14,036 nt of DNA, from assembly GCA_947486505.1 (NCBI GenBank), contig CANKTT010000031.1, positions 1-14,036 of the forward strand. Direction: 5' to 3'. The notes under the pieces are model-generated. The model was not told the origin of the DNA. It was given only the letters and a program-made list of their open reading frames with translations, and searched no databases. Each line of letters begins with the position of its first letter. The first letter of the stretch is position 1. The stretch is from Actinomycetota bacterium. GTDB taxonomy: Bacteria; Actinomycetota; Actinomycetes; S36-B12; UBA5976. Shown here in pieces: positions 1 to 7,650 of this stretch. Made by a program: the position numbers and the translations under genes.

Positions 1-123
1 ACAGATCCAGCAGTTGTGGTACCAGCTGACAAGCAGGCACTGATTTCACCACTTCCTAACTGTGGTGAAGAAGCCCGCGAGTTGTACACCCAGGTATTCA
101 CTACTTGGACAACTAGCCAATAA
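1..123 (+). CDS. PotD-like polyamine ABC transporter substrate-binding protein, C-terminal end only
   Basis: Frame 1 is open from the first base to a TAA at 121-123 and encodes the last 40 residues of a protein whose start lies outside the window. It aligns without gaps to the C-terminus of the complete PotD-like protein that follows: 29 of 40 residues are identical, including an unbroken run of 18 spanning PNCGEEARELYTQ. It is therefore the end of a paralogous periplasmic-type binding protein for spermidine/putrescine or a related amine (family knowledge). By analogy it would be a lipoprotein outside the membrane. A strong terminator follows directly, so this gene closes its own transcript. 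The other transporter subunits are not in the window. Confidence 0.9.
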   Translation, partial: TDPAVVVPADKQALISPLPNCGEEARELYTQVFTTWTTSQ

Positions 124-139
124 GACCCTCGGGTTATCA

Positions 140-185
140 AGTAACGCCCACCCTGTGGATTTCACAGAGTGGGCGTTACTTTTTT
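140..185 (+). terminator. Rho-independent terminator after the first PotD-like gene
   Basis: AGTAACGCCCAC at 140-151 pairs perfectly with GTGGGCGTTACT at 169-180. A second, inner stem CTGTG/CACAG (153-157/163-167) closes a GATTT loop. A T-run at 180-185 follows directly. It lies 17 bases after the stop codon of the partial gene. A very stable intrinsic terminator on the plus strand. Confidence 0.93.
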
Positions 186-290
186 GTTATCTGACAATTT
201 CAAATTTCTTTAGGTTTCCTCTGAAATGTCGGTCTAGATGGCGATTCCTCTGGCATTCTGTACTTACATTCCTACTTTTAAGGGAGACCT

Positions 291-1418
291 ATGAAGATCA
301 TGAACAAGCGCAAAACCACTTACATTGCAGCTCTTGCTGCTGCAGGTGCATTGCTACTTTCCGCATGTGGTGGCGAATCCACTGCTACTGACGGAGCATC
401 GACTCCTGCTCCTTCAGCATCCAGCGAATTTCCAACATCTGGATCGGGCGTAGTTAACCTATACAACTGGACTGACTACATTGATCCAGAACTACTTACT
501 AGGTTCGAAGCTGAGACTGGCATCGAAGTCATCCTTGACACATTCGATAGCAATGAAACTTTGCTTGCAAAACTTCAATCTGGCGCAACTGGCTATGACA
601 TCATCATGCCGTCTGACTACATGGTTGAGCAGATGATTGGTTTAGGAATGCTGCAAGAAGTTGACGTAGCGTCATTCCCAAATGGAAAGTTCATCGCTCC
701 TGAGTTCATGGATGTGTACTTTGATCCAGGTCGCAAGTTCACCGGCCCTTACATGTATGGCACAACTGGCATCGCTTGTAACACCAAGCTGGAGCCAGAA
801 TGTGAAAACATCAAATCTTGGAAAGACCTATTCACAGGTAACTACGCCAAGGTAAACGCGCTTAAGGACCAGGTAGAGATCGTTTCTGCAGCACTTCGCG
901 CAACTGGCGTTCCTGCTTCCGATCTATGTACCACTGACAAAGCAAAGTATGTTGCTGCCGAAGAGATGTTAGCTGGATTCAAGCCAGCTGTCATTGATAA
1001 CGATGGTGGTAACGAGCGCATGATCACCGGACAGGCACACATCCGTACTTCCTGGAACGGCGACACACATCGTATGAAGATGGAAAATCCAGATATCATC
1101 TTCATTTACCCAACTGAAGGCCTGAACTTCTGGTCAGATCACATGGCTATTCCAGTCGGTGCACCAAATCTGGATAATGCCAAGATCTTTATTAACTGGT
1201 TGATGGATCCGGCAAACATGGCTGCGGCAAGTAACTTCTCTGGTTACAACAACGCAATCACGGGAACTGCTGACCTTATGGCTGATGAGCTAAAGAACGA
1301 CCCAGGTGTAATTGTTCCGGAAGAGAACAAGGCACTACTTAGCCCAATTCCAAACTGTGGCGAAGAAGCGCGTGAGCTATACACCCAGGTGTTTACCACT
1401 TGGTTAGATAGCCAGTGA
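291..1418 (+). CDS. PotD/PotF-like polyamine-binding lipoprotein (ABC transporter substrate-binding protein)
   Basis: A 375-residue extracellular solute-binding protein of the spermidine/putrescine family. It would capture an amine outside the membrane and hand it to an ABC permease not seen here. The N-terminus is a lipoprotein signal: KRK, a hydrophobic stretch, then lipobox LSAC with the lipidated Cys at residue 26. A Ser/Thr/Ala/Pro-rich tether runs to about residue 52. The mature domain opens with VNLYNWTDYIDP (NWTDY 59-63) and has PSDYMV (from 107), YGTTGIA, WNGDT and FWSDHMA, the places where PotD/PotF proteins line the ligand pocket with aromatic and acidic residues. Several extra Cys (GIACN, PECEN, DLCTT, PNCGE) might form disulfides. 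AGGGAG at 281-286 lies 4 bases before the ATG; ATG 300 is an alternative start that keeps the signal peptide. It is the second of two tandem paralogs with a terminator between them. The exact ligand cannot be read from sequence. Confidence 0.92.
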   Translation: MKIMNKRKTTYIAALAAAGALLLSACGGESTATDGASTPAPSASSEFPTSGSGVVNLYNWTDYIDPELLTRFEAETGIEVILDTFDSNETLLAKLQSGATGYDIIMPSDYMVEQMIGLGMLQEVDVASFPNGKFIAPEFMDVYFDPGRKFTGPYMYGTTGIACNTKLEPECENIKSWKDLFTGNYAKVNALKDQVEIVSAALRATGVPASDLCTTDKAKYVAAEEMLAGFKPAVIDNDGGNERMITGQAHIRTSWNGDTHRMKMENPDIIFIYPTEGLNFWSDHMAIPVGAPNLDNAKIFINWLMDPANMAAASNFSGYNNAITGTADLMADELKNDPGVIVPEENKALLSPIPNCGEEARELYTQVFTTWLDSQ

Positions 1419-1431
1419 TAATTAACTAATC

Positions 1432-1471
1432 AAACAAAGCAGCCTTACCTTCGGGTGAGGCTGCTTTGTTT
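1432..1471. terminator. Bidirectional terminator with UUCG tetraloop between convergent potD-like and lysR genes
   Basis: AAACAAAGCAGCCTTACC (1432-1449) pairs with GGTGAGGCTGCTTTGTTT (1454-1471) through 18 positions with one G-U wobble. The loop TTCG (1450-1453) is closed by C-G, the very stable C(UUCG)G tetraloop. A-rich and T-rich ends allow termination in both directions. The right arm reaches into the lysR stop codon (TAA on the minus strand, 1470-1472). Confidence 0.9.
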
Positions 1472-2375
1472 ATGCTCCAATAATCTGAATTTGTTTCGAA
1501 GCCTCAAAGACTGCGGCAGCGCGCCTAGTCAGTTTTGCTGGATCATTCACGAGTGCAACCAGTCTGGCGGGAGGAATTGGATCGCTGATTTCAAGAATGG
1601 CGAATTTCTTTCCTTCAAGGGACTGGTTGTGTGCCGGCCTGAGATTTAACAGGGCAACACCCACTTCTCTCGCGACCATTGCTCGTACGAGTTCGGCACT
1701 TGTTGAACGATACGCAATTTCAAGATCGAGACCCGACTTGCTAAGGGCTTGTGCAAAATAGTCTCGACTATGAGGCAGATCCAAGAGCACTAACTTCTCC
1801 CCTGCGAGCTGACTTAAGGAGATTCGCTCAGACTTTGCTAGCCGATGGGTTGCGGCAACTACTACGTGAGCTGGGACGTCAACCAAGTGTTCAATTGTCA
1901 CCTGTGAGGAATGACCAAAGTCATATCCAAACCCGATCTCAAACTTTCCGCTTAGCACGCCTTCATTTAATTCATTCAGGTCAACTTCAGAAATGCGCGC
2001 TTCAATCTCAGGGTTATCTCTACTAAGTCGGGCAACCAATTCTGGAACGAAGTAAGGCGCGATAACAGAGAAGATCCCTATCGAGATTGGTCCAATTGGA
2101 GCTGTTCCTAAATCATGAGCAACCTGCTCGAGGCTCTGAGCATCTTCGATCAGATTTCTAGCTTGAATCAGTAATCGCTCGCCAGCGTCAGTTAATGAAA
2201 CTCCTTTGGCGTGATGGCGTACCAAGAGTTGAAGATTCATAGCTCGCTCAAGTTCACTGATCCCACTTGAAAGAGTTGACTGCGAAACATGCAAGGCATT
2301 TGCTGCGCCCGTTACAGAACCATGCTCGGCAACAGCCAGCAAGTATTCCAATTGGCGCAGCGTGTAAGCAGGCAT
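1470..2375 (-). CDS. LysR-family transcriptional regulator
   Basis: A 301-residue protein with the LysR layout: an N-terminal winged helix-turn-helix (LRQLEYLLAVAEHGSVTGAANALHVSQSTLS, residues about 6-36, then SGISELERAMNLQLLVRH) and a linker helix. A periplasmic-binding-protein-like effector domain fills roughly residues 90-295. Length is typical of the family. Start ATG at 2375 has AGGAA (plus-strand 2381-2385) 5 bases upstream. It is transcribed divergently from the catabolic operon beginning at 2511 across 135 bases, the classic arrangement for a LysR protein that controls its neighbour. The gap holds a perfect palindrome with a T-N11-A box. The inferred role is activation of the downstream amine-catabolic genes by a substrate or intermediate. 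The effector is unknown. Confidence 0.93.
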   Translation of the reverse strand: MPAYTLRQLEYLLAVAEHGSVTGAANALHVSQSTLSSGISELERAMNLQLLVRHHAKGVSLTDAGERLLIQARNLIEDAQSLEQVAHDLGTAPIGPISIGIFSVIAPYFVPELVARLSRDNPEIEARISEVDLNELNEGVLSGKFEIGFGYDFGHSSQVTIEHLVDVPAHVVVAATHRLAKSERISLSQLAGEKLVLLDLPHSRDYFAQALSKSGLDLEIAYRSTSAELVRAMVAREVGVALLNLRPAHNQSLEGKKFAILEISDPIPPARLVALVNDPAKLTRRAAAVFEASKQIQIIGA

Positions 2376-2510
2376 TGCTATTCCTAAAAACTAAGGCCTT
2401 ATAGATTAAGTGTATCGAATAAATCGAACTTAAAAACTTTCTAATTCGGCTTGACCGAACCTGATTTTCTAAGACATTGTGGAAGCAAGTCGCCCTTATA
2501 GGAGTTATGA
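2376..2510. promoter_or_regulatory. Divergent lysR/catabolic operon control region with LysR-type operator
   Basis: TTCGG-CTTGA-CCGAA (2445-2459) is a perfect palindrome and contains a T-N11-A LysR box (2446-2458). The sequence TTGACC (2451-2456) inside it can act as -35, with CATTGT (2475-2480) as -10 after 18 bases. A second inverted repeat, TTAAGT (2406-2411) and ACTTAA (2428-2433), encloses two direct copies of ATCGAA (2414-2419, 2423-2428). A third palindrome, TAAGGCCTTA, lies at 2392-2401 near the lysR side. A ribosome site AGGAG (2500-2504) serves the gene at 2511. The boxes are seen directly; their use by this LysR protein is inferred. Confidence 0.65.
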
Positions 2511-3779
2511 ATGCCATCTGAGGAATTCGAAGTCGTCGTCGTTGGAGCCGGACAAGCTGGCGTTGCAATGAGCGAACATCTGTCGAATGCCGGAATCTCC
2601 CATGTTGTTTTGGAGCGCGATCGAATTGCTGAGCGTTGGCGATCTGAGCGCTGGGATTCATTGGTAGCAAACGGCCCAGCTTGGCATGACCGCTTTCCTG
2701 GCCTGGAATTTGAAGATTACGATCCTGATGCATTCGTACCAAAAGATGCAGTTGCAGATTATTTCGTTGCGTACGCCCAGAAATTCAATGCCCCAATTAG
2801 AACTGGCGTTGAAGTTAAATCTGTATCACGGCTTACAACTGGTGCTGGCTTTAAAGTCGATACTTCAGCCGGTGAGATAAGCGCAAAGTATGTTGTGGCG
2901 GCAACCGGTCCCTTTCAAAAACCAGCAATCCCGCCAGTTATTCCTGAGAATACAAACTTGCATCAGCTTCACTCGAGCGATTACCACAATCCTGAACAGC
3001 TTCCAGAAGGTGCCGTGCTGGTGGTTGGAGCCGGATCATCTGGAGTACAGATTGCTGCTGACTTAAGAAAGTCCGGCAGAGACGTCTATCTTTCTGTTGG
3101 CGAGCATGATCGTCCACCTAGGCGGTATCGCGGAAGGGACAATGTTTGGTGGTTAGGTGTTTTGGGCAAGTGGGACTTAGCAACGCCTCCAGCGGGCGCT
3201 GAACATGTGACGATCGCAGTAAGTGGTTTTAATGGTGGCAAGACGGTTGATTTCCGAGATCTGGCCTATAGCGGAATAACTCTGCTCGGCTTAACGACTG
3301 CTTACGAAAATGGCGTGCTGAAATTTGCTGACGACTTAGAGCGAAACATTGCACGCGGCGATACTAACTTCTTGTCAGTACTTACTGAAGCGGATGAATT
3401 TGTCGCGCAGCATGGCTTGGATCTACCTTTGGAGCCTGAGGCCCACATCCTTGGCCCAATGCCTGAGGCGGCGCTGAATCCGATTCGAGAAATTGATTTA
3501 GCCTCAGTCGGTATCACTACGATTCTTTGGGCAACTGGATACTCAGTTGACTATGGTTGGCTAACTGTTCCTGGAGCATTAACTGATGCCGGCAAACCTG
3601 CACATCAACGTGGGGTTTCTAATGCAAAAGGTGTTTACTTTCTTGGCCAGCCTTGGCTCTCTAGGCGAGGCTCAGCATTTATCTGGGGGGTTTGGCACGA
3701 TGCGAAATTCCTCGCAGATCAGATTCAAATCCAGCAAAGTTACAAAAGCTACGCTGGCACAGCCCGGGTTGTTCAATGA
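2511..3779 (+). CDS. FAD/NAD(P)-dependent flavoprotein monooxygenase-like oxidoreductase (FMO/CzcO type)
   Basis: A 422-residue two-dinucleotide-binding-domain flavoprotein. An FAD-binding GAGQAG lies at residues 12-17, followed by ERWRSERWDSL (from 41), typical of FMO-like enzymes. ATGPFQKP follows at 131-138, a second Rossmann motif GAGSSG (173-178) should bind NADPH, and ATGY lies at 341-344 near the end of the fold. HSSDYHN (154-160) occupies the place of the FMO signature but is not a full match. Enzymes of this group oxygenate N, S or C centres, and some only oxidise. As first gene of the operon it probably carries out the initial oxidation of an amine, which would deliver an imine or hydroxylamine to RidA. 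Start ATG has AGGAG 6 bases upstream. A 67-base gap with a small inverted repeat separates it from the next gene. The substrate is not identifiable. Confidence 0.85.
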   Translation: MPSEEFEVVVVGAGQAGVAMSEHLSNAGISHVVLERDRIAERWRSERWDSLVANGPAWHDRFPGLEFEDYDPDAFVPKDAVADYFVAYAQKFNAPIRTGVEVKSVSRLTTGAGFKVDTSAGEISAKYVVAATGPFQKPAIPPVIPENTNLHQLHSSDYHNPEQLPEGAVLVVGAGSSGVQIAADLRKSGRDVYLSVGEHDRPPRRYRGRDNVWWLGVLGKWDLATPPAGAEHVTIAVSGFNGGKTVDFRDLAYSGITLLGLTTAYENGVLKFADDLERNIARGDTNFLSVLTEADEFVAQHGLDLPLEPEAHILGPMPEAALNPIREIDLASVGITTILWATGYSVDYGWLTVPGALTDAGKPAHQRGVSNAKGVYFLGQPWLSRRGSAFIWGVWHDAKFLADQIQIQQSYKSYAGTARVVQ

Positions 3780-3789
3780 TTGAATTTGC

Positions 3790-3805
3790 CCTTATCGAAC
3801 TAAGG
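3790..3805. promoter_or_regulatory. Inverted repeat CCTTA-N6-TAAGG upstream of the ridA-like gene
   Basis: The gap between the flavoprotein and the RidA gene has CCTTA (3790-3794) and TAAGG (3801-3805) around TCGAAC. The same half-sites occur back to back as TAAGGCCTTA at 2392-2401, and TATCGAA also occurs in both places. It may be a second operator for the same regulator or a weak RNA hairpin. There is no T-run, so termination is unlikely. Function is inferred. Confidence 0.35.
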
Positions 3806-3846
3806 CTTTCGACTAACGTAAAACTTGAACCTACCGAAGGATGTAA

Positions 3847-4266
3847 ATGACTCACAAGAGAATCAGGCCATTTAATACCAAGGTCACATACCCTGAGCAA
3901 AATCTCGATAACGATTTAGCCCAGGCTGTCGTTGCAGGCAACACTGTCTATTTGCGCGGACAGATTGGTCAAGACTTGGATACTCGAGAATCTGTCGGTA
4001 TTGGCGATGTTGAAGCGCAGGCTGAAAAAGCAATGGCAAACATCAAGATGCTGCTTGAAGAAAGCGGTTCTGAACTTGGTGACATTACCAAAATTACGAT
4101 TTACCTCGTCGACATTCGTTATCGCGAACCGGTTTATCGCGTAATGGGCAAATGGCTCAAGGGAGTTCATTATGTGTCTACCGGTTTAGTTGTCACAGCA
4201 TTAGCTCGCCCGGAATGGCTAGTTGAAATAGATGCAACTGCCGTTATCCCAGAAACCAGAGATTAA
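3847..4266 (+). CDS. RidA/YjgF/UK114-family imine/enamine deaminase-like protein
   Basis: A 139-residue cytosolic protein of the RidA fold, normally a trimer with active sites between subunits. RidA proteins speed hydrolysis of reactive imines and enamines to carbonyl compounds plus ammonia. Family features seen are VAGNTVYLRGQIGQD near residue 30, the helix QAEKAMANIKMLLEESG, DITKITIYLVDIRY, and the C-terminal strand TALARPEWLVEIDATAV. In that strand, Arg121 matches the arginine that RidA uses to hold the substrate carboxylate. GAAGGA lies about 5 bases before the ATG. Its TAA overlaps the next ATG by one base (TAATG), so the two are probably translationally coupled. In this operon it would process the product of the upstream flavoprotein. 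The N-terminus is longer than in minimal RidA, so it belongs to a specialised branch. Confidence 0.88.
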   Translation: MTHKRIRPFNTKVTYPEQNLDNDLAQAVVAGNTVYLRGQIGQDLDTRESVGIGDVEAQAEKAMANIKMLLEESGSELGDITKITIYLVDIRYREPVYRVMGKWLKGVHYVSTGLVVTALARPEWLVEIDATAVIPETRD

Positions 4267-4940
4267 TGACAATTAGTATCGCTGCTCGCTGCGAGCGCAC
4301 CGGAGCATTTGGAGTTGCAATTAGCAGCTCAAGTCCTGCGGTAGGTTCGCGTTGCCCAAATGTTCGGGCTGGTGTTGGCGCAGTATCAAGTCAAAATGTC
4401 ACTGATCCAAGTCTTGGGCCAGCGCTTTTGGATGCCCTGCAATCTGGACTGGGCGCACATGAGGCGTTGACAAAGATTAGTTCAGTTGCAACTCATCCTG
4501 AATTTAGACAACTAACTGTTGTAGATAACACCGGTGAATCAGCGGTTTACTCAGGCGTAAAGTCACTTGGGATAAATGCCGACGTCACTGCAAAAAATGT
4601 GGCAGCTGCTGGCAACATGCTTGCTAATCCTGATGTGATTCAGGCAATGATTGATTCGTTTAACGCAACGCCTGATACTGAGCTTGCCGACCGATTAATT
4701 CGGGCCTTGGAGGCGGGCGTTAAAGCTGGCGGCGAAGCGGGACCAGTGCACTCAGCAGCCGTGCTTGTGGCAACTGAAGTTTCCTGGCCCACAACTAATC
4801 TTCGAGTTGATTGGGATGAAGACCCGATTTCAAAACTAAGAGATATCTACAACGTTTGGGCTCCACAGTCACAGGATTATTTGACTCGCGCACTTAATCC
4901 CAACTCTGCACCTTCCTATGGTGTGCCAGGAGATGAATAG
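4266..4940 (+). CDS. DUF1028 family protein
   Basis: A 224-residue protein with the conserved DUF1028 (PF06267) N-terminus: TISIAARCERTGAFGVAISSSSPAVGSRC, then RAGVGAVSSQNVTDPSLG and a helix with GLGAHEAL. The family lacks an assigned reaction. It resembles Ntn-hydrolase-like folds and often lies in amino acid or amine catabolic clusters beside RidA proteins and amidohydrolases (family knowledge). The body has the usual AGNMLANPDVIQAM segment and GGEAGPVHSAA, and ends with a short tail. The start overlaps the RidA stop by one base and the stop lies 2 bases before the M20 start, so all three are likely translated together. A role as a hydrolase acting on an amide intermediate is possible but unproven. 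Confidence 0.85.
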   Translation: MTISIAARCERTGAFGVAISSSSPAVGSRCPNVRAGVGAVSSQNVTDPSLGPALLDALQSGLGAHEALTKISSVATHPEFRQLTVVDNTGESAVYSGVKSLGINADVTAKNVAAAGNMLANPDVIQAMIDSFNATPDTELADRLIRALEAGVKAGGEAGPVHSAAVLVATEVSWPTTNLRVDWDEDPISKLRDIYNVWAPQSQDYLTRALNPNSAPSYGVPGDE

Positions 4941-4942
4941 TC

Positions 4943-6109
4943 ATGTCAGACCATAAGCAAAGCGTGATTAATCGGGTAACTGAAGTAGGTTCTGAACTAC
5001 TCTCCTTAAGTCACAAAATTCATACAAATCCAGAAGTTGCTTGGCAAGAGTTCGAAAGTTCGGCTGCAGTTGCGAAAACTCTTAGTGATCACGGCTTTGA
5101 CGTTTTGGAACAAGTTGCTGGATTACCAACTGCATTTCGCGCTGAATTTGGATCTGGGGACCTAACTGTTGCCTTGTGCGCTGAGTACGACGCTCTTCCA
5201 GGATTGGGGCACGCTTGTGGTCATAACATAATTGCCTCTTCGTCTGTTGGTGCAGCAATCGCTTTGTCTTCCGTTGCAAAAGATTTGAACTTAAAGGTTG
5301 TTGTTCTTGGAACTCCCGCCGAAGAAGGTGGCGGCGGAAAAATAGTAATGCTGGAACGAGGCGCTTTTGATGGCATTGATGTTGCAGCTCTAGTTCATCC
5401 TGGTCCTGTTGATGTTGCATTCGCTGAGCCATTTGCAGTTCGACACATAGCAGTGAAGTTTTCTGGAAAAGCTTCGCATGCAGCCGCTTACCCGGAACAA
5501 GGAATTAACGCAGCTGATGCATTTACTATCGCGCAAGTCGCCATCGGATTACTTCGTCAACAACTTCCAAGTACTGTTCGCGTTCATGGCGTAATGACTC
5601 GAGGCGGCGAAGCCCCGAATGCGATACCTGAAATTACTGAAGGTCGCTGGTATGTCCGAGCAACTTCCACCAAGTTAATGGAAGAAACCTTTGATCGCGT
5701 GGCAAAGTGCTTTGAGGCCGGCGCACTAGCCACTGGTTGTTCGCTGGAAATTCATGATGAAAGTGAACCGTATTCAGAGTTCACTAATCACCCGAATCTA
5801 AATGACATCTACAAGGCAAACGCTGAATCAATCGGTCGGGTGTTTGATGACAACGACCCTCGGATCAAAATGAATCGTGCCAGTACCGACCTTGGAAATA
5901 TCTCCAAAGTCATTGCCAGCATTCACCCATACATCGGCGTTAACAGCGGATCAGCCGTGAATCATCAAAAGGAATTTGCTGCGGCTTGCGTAACTGCTGA
6001 CGCTGACCAGGCAGTGCTTGATGCCGCAAAAGCAATGGCTATGACTTTGGTTGACATTGCCTCAGACCCTGCTCTTCGCGAGTATGTTAAGGGGTATTCA
6101 AGGCCATGA
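4943..6109 (+). CDS. M20 family metallo-amidohydrolase (AbgB/PM20D2-like)
   Basis: A 388-residue zinc- or manganese-dependent amide hydrolase. The metal-site pattern of the M20D group is visible: ALCAEYDALPGLGHACGHN with Cys92 and His94, PAEEGGGGK with the Glu pair 127-128, LVHPGP with His152, and a last His in SAVNHQKEF (about 341). KASHAAAYPEQG (about 176-187) opens the dimerisation/lid domain. Bacterial relatives split N-acyl amino acids or p-aminobenzoyl-glutamate. The related animal PM20D2 cleaves beta-alanyl- and gamma-aminobutyryl-dipeptides, so hydrolysis of an N-acylated amine or GABA-type intermediate is a reasonable inference. No signal peptide, so cytosolic. AGGAG (4928-4932), inside the end of the DUF1028 gene, lies 10 bases before the ATG. 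It follows DUF1028 by 2 bases and precedes the dehydrogenase by 34. Confidence 0.88.
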   Translation: MSDHKQSVINRVTEVGSELLSLSHKIHTNPEVAWQEFESSAAVAKTLSDHGFDVLEQVAGLPTAFRAEFGSGDLTVALCAEYDALPGLGHACGHNIIASSSVGAAIALSSVAKDLNLKVVVLGTPAEEGGGGKIVMLERGAFDGIDVAALVHPGPVDVAFAEPFAVRHIAVKFSGKASHAAAYPEQGINAADAFTIAQVAIGLLRQQLPSTVRVHGVMTRGGEAPNAIPEITEGRWYVRATSTKLMEETFDRVAKCFEAGALATGCSLEIHDESEPYSEFTNHPNLNDIYKANAESIGRVFDDNDPRIKMNRASTDLGNISKVIASIHPYIGVNSGSAVNHQKEFAAACVTADADQAVLDAAKAMAMTLVDIASDPALREYVKGYSRP

Positions 6110-6143
6110 GAAACCGCATAGCTAAAGATACGAGGGGATCACA

Positions 6144-7622
6144 ATGAAAACTCGGGATGAATGGGAAAAGGCTGCTGCAGGCCTTTCATTTGATGGTCGA
6201 GCAGTTATCAATGGCACTCGCATTGAAACCGAAAAAACTTCGGAAAACATTAGTCCCGTCACCGCTAAGTCACTAGCTGATGTTTCAGAGTGTGGCCAAC
6301 ACGAAGTGGATCAAGCTGTTGCAAGTTCCCGCACCGCGTTTGATAACAGCTGGTCACGAATGTCCCCTGGTTCGCGAAAAGGTTCGCTGCACAAACTTTC
6401 CGAATTGATCATGTCGAATGCTGACGAACTAGCCCTGCTTGATGTTCTAGATATGGGCAAACCGATCTCAGATGCAACCACGATTGACATTCCAGGTTCT
6501 GCTGCGATTCTCAATTTTTATGCCGAGGCAATCGATAAAGTCAGCGGCGAAATTCCCGTCACGAATCCGGGCAATGTGGCGCTGGTTAGGCGGGTTCCAC
6601 TAGGCGTGGTTGGGGCGGTTGTTCCGTGGAACTATCCACTAGAAATGGCAATCTGGAAACTTGGCCCAGCATTAGCAGCAGGTAACACCGTTGTATTAAA
6701 GCCAGCTGAGCAATCACCACTTTCTTCGCTTCGCTTAGCTGAACTTGCATTGGAAGCTGGCTTGCCAGAAGGAACCCTAAACGTCGTTACCGGCCAGGGC
6801 GAAACAACAGGCGCAGCTGTTGGCTTACATCCAGAAATTGATGTGCTCACCTTTACTGGCTCAACCCAAGTGGGTAAGTACTTTATGAATTACTCCGGAG
6901 AATCCAACATGAAACAAGTTTGGTTGGAGTGTGGAGGCAAAAGTCCAAACTTGGTGTTTGCCGATACTGCGAATTTGGAAGAAGCAGCAGAGTTTGCCGC
7001 CCGAGCAATTTTCTTTAACCAAGGTGAAGTTTGTTCAGCAAACTCTCGCTTACTTGTTGAAAAAAGCATTGTCGAGCAGTTCACTGAGCTAGTGATTAAT
7101 CAAGCTAAGAAAATCAAGTTAGGTAATCCGCTTGATCCCACAACCACCATGGGACCACTGGTTGATCGCAATCAAACAGGGCGTGTGGCTGACTTTATTT
7201 CAAGCGGTTCTGTTTCGGCTCAACTTGCCCACGGTGGCTCGCGACTCACCATCGATGGATCCGATTGCTACATCGAACCAACCGTATTCACAAATGTCCC
7301 ACTACAAAGCTCAATCGCAAATGATGAAATCTTTGGACCCGTCTTATCGATTCTGCCATTTGAAACCGAGGCTGAAGCAATTTCAATAGCAAATAACAGC
7401 ATCTACGGATTAGCAGCCTCAGTTTGGACTTCAAACTTAAGTCGAGCGCATCGAGTATCCGATGCATTGCATGCAGGAACCGTTTCAGTTAACACCGTCG
7501 ATGCACTTGGCATGAATATTCCATTCGGTGGATTCAAGCAATCAGGCTTTGGGCGGGATCTATCGCTGCACGCATTAGATAAATACACTGGGTTGAAAAC
7601 AACCTGGATTCGATACGAATAG
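6144..7622 (+). CDS. Aldehyde dehydrogenase, PuuC-like (aminoaldehyde oxidising)
   Basis: A 492-residue NAD(P)-dependent aldehyde dehydrogenase of full family length that turns an aldehyde into a carboxylic acid. Seen are PWNYP (161-165), Lys186 in LKPAE, FTGST (237-241), Glu262 in LECGGKSP, catalytic Cys297 in NQGEVC, and EIFGPVL. Several stretches resemble E. coli PuuC, the gamma-glutamyl-gamma-aminobutyraldehyde dehydrogenase, as I remember it: YAEAIDKV, SNMK-VWLE-GGKS, GNPLDPTTTMG and the C-terminal SLHAL-KYT-LKTTWI. The catalytic Glu motif has Cys where most have Leu or Ala (LECGG). The likely substrate is an omega-aminoaldehyde made from a polyamine, but betaine aldehyde or another aldehyde cannot be excluded. 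AGGGG lies about 6 bases before the ATG. It is the fifth gene of the operon. Confidence 0.92.
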   Translation: MKTRDEWEKAAAGLSFDGRAVINGTRIETEKTSENISPVTAKSLADVSECGQHEVDQAVASSRTAFDNSWSRMSPGSRKGSLHKLSELIMSNADELALLDVLDMGKPISDATTIDIPGSAAILNFYAEAIDKVSGEIPVTNPGNVALVRRVPLGVVGAVVPWNYPLEMAIWKLGPALAAGNTVVLKPAEQSPLSSLRLAELALEAGLPEGTLNVVTGQGETTGAAVGLHPEIDVLTFTGSTQVGKYFMNYSGESNMKQVWLECGGKSPNLVFADTANLEEAAEFAARAIFFNQGEVCSANSRLLVEKSIVEQFTELVINQAKKIKLGNPLDPTTTMGPLVDRNQTGRVADFISSGSVSAQLAHGGSRLTIDGSDCYIEPTVFTNVPLQSSIANDEIFGPVLSILPFETEAEAISIANNSIYGLAASVWTSNLSRAHRVSDALHAGTVSVNTVDALGMNIPFGGFKQSGFGRDLSLHALDKYTGLKTTWIRYE

Positions 7623-7650
7623 AACTTAGAAGCGAAAACTAGGAGAAGAA

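Noticed and set aside
62..391. A 109-codon plus-strand frame between the two PotD-like genes
   Set aside because: It runs through the end of the first gene, the terminator hairpin and the signal peptide of the second gene in another frame.
2254..2742. A 162-codon minus-strand open frame across the lysR start and the flavoprotein start
   Set aside because: It overlaps two well-supported genes and the operator region, has no ribosome site and its translation shows no family features.
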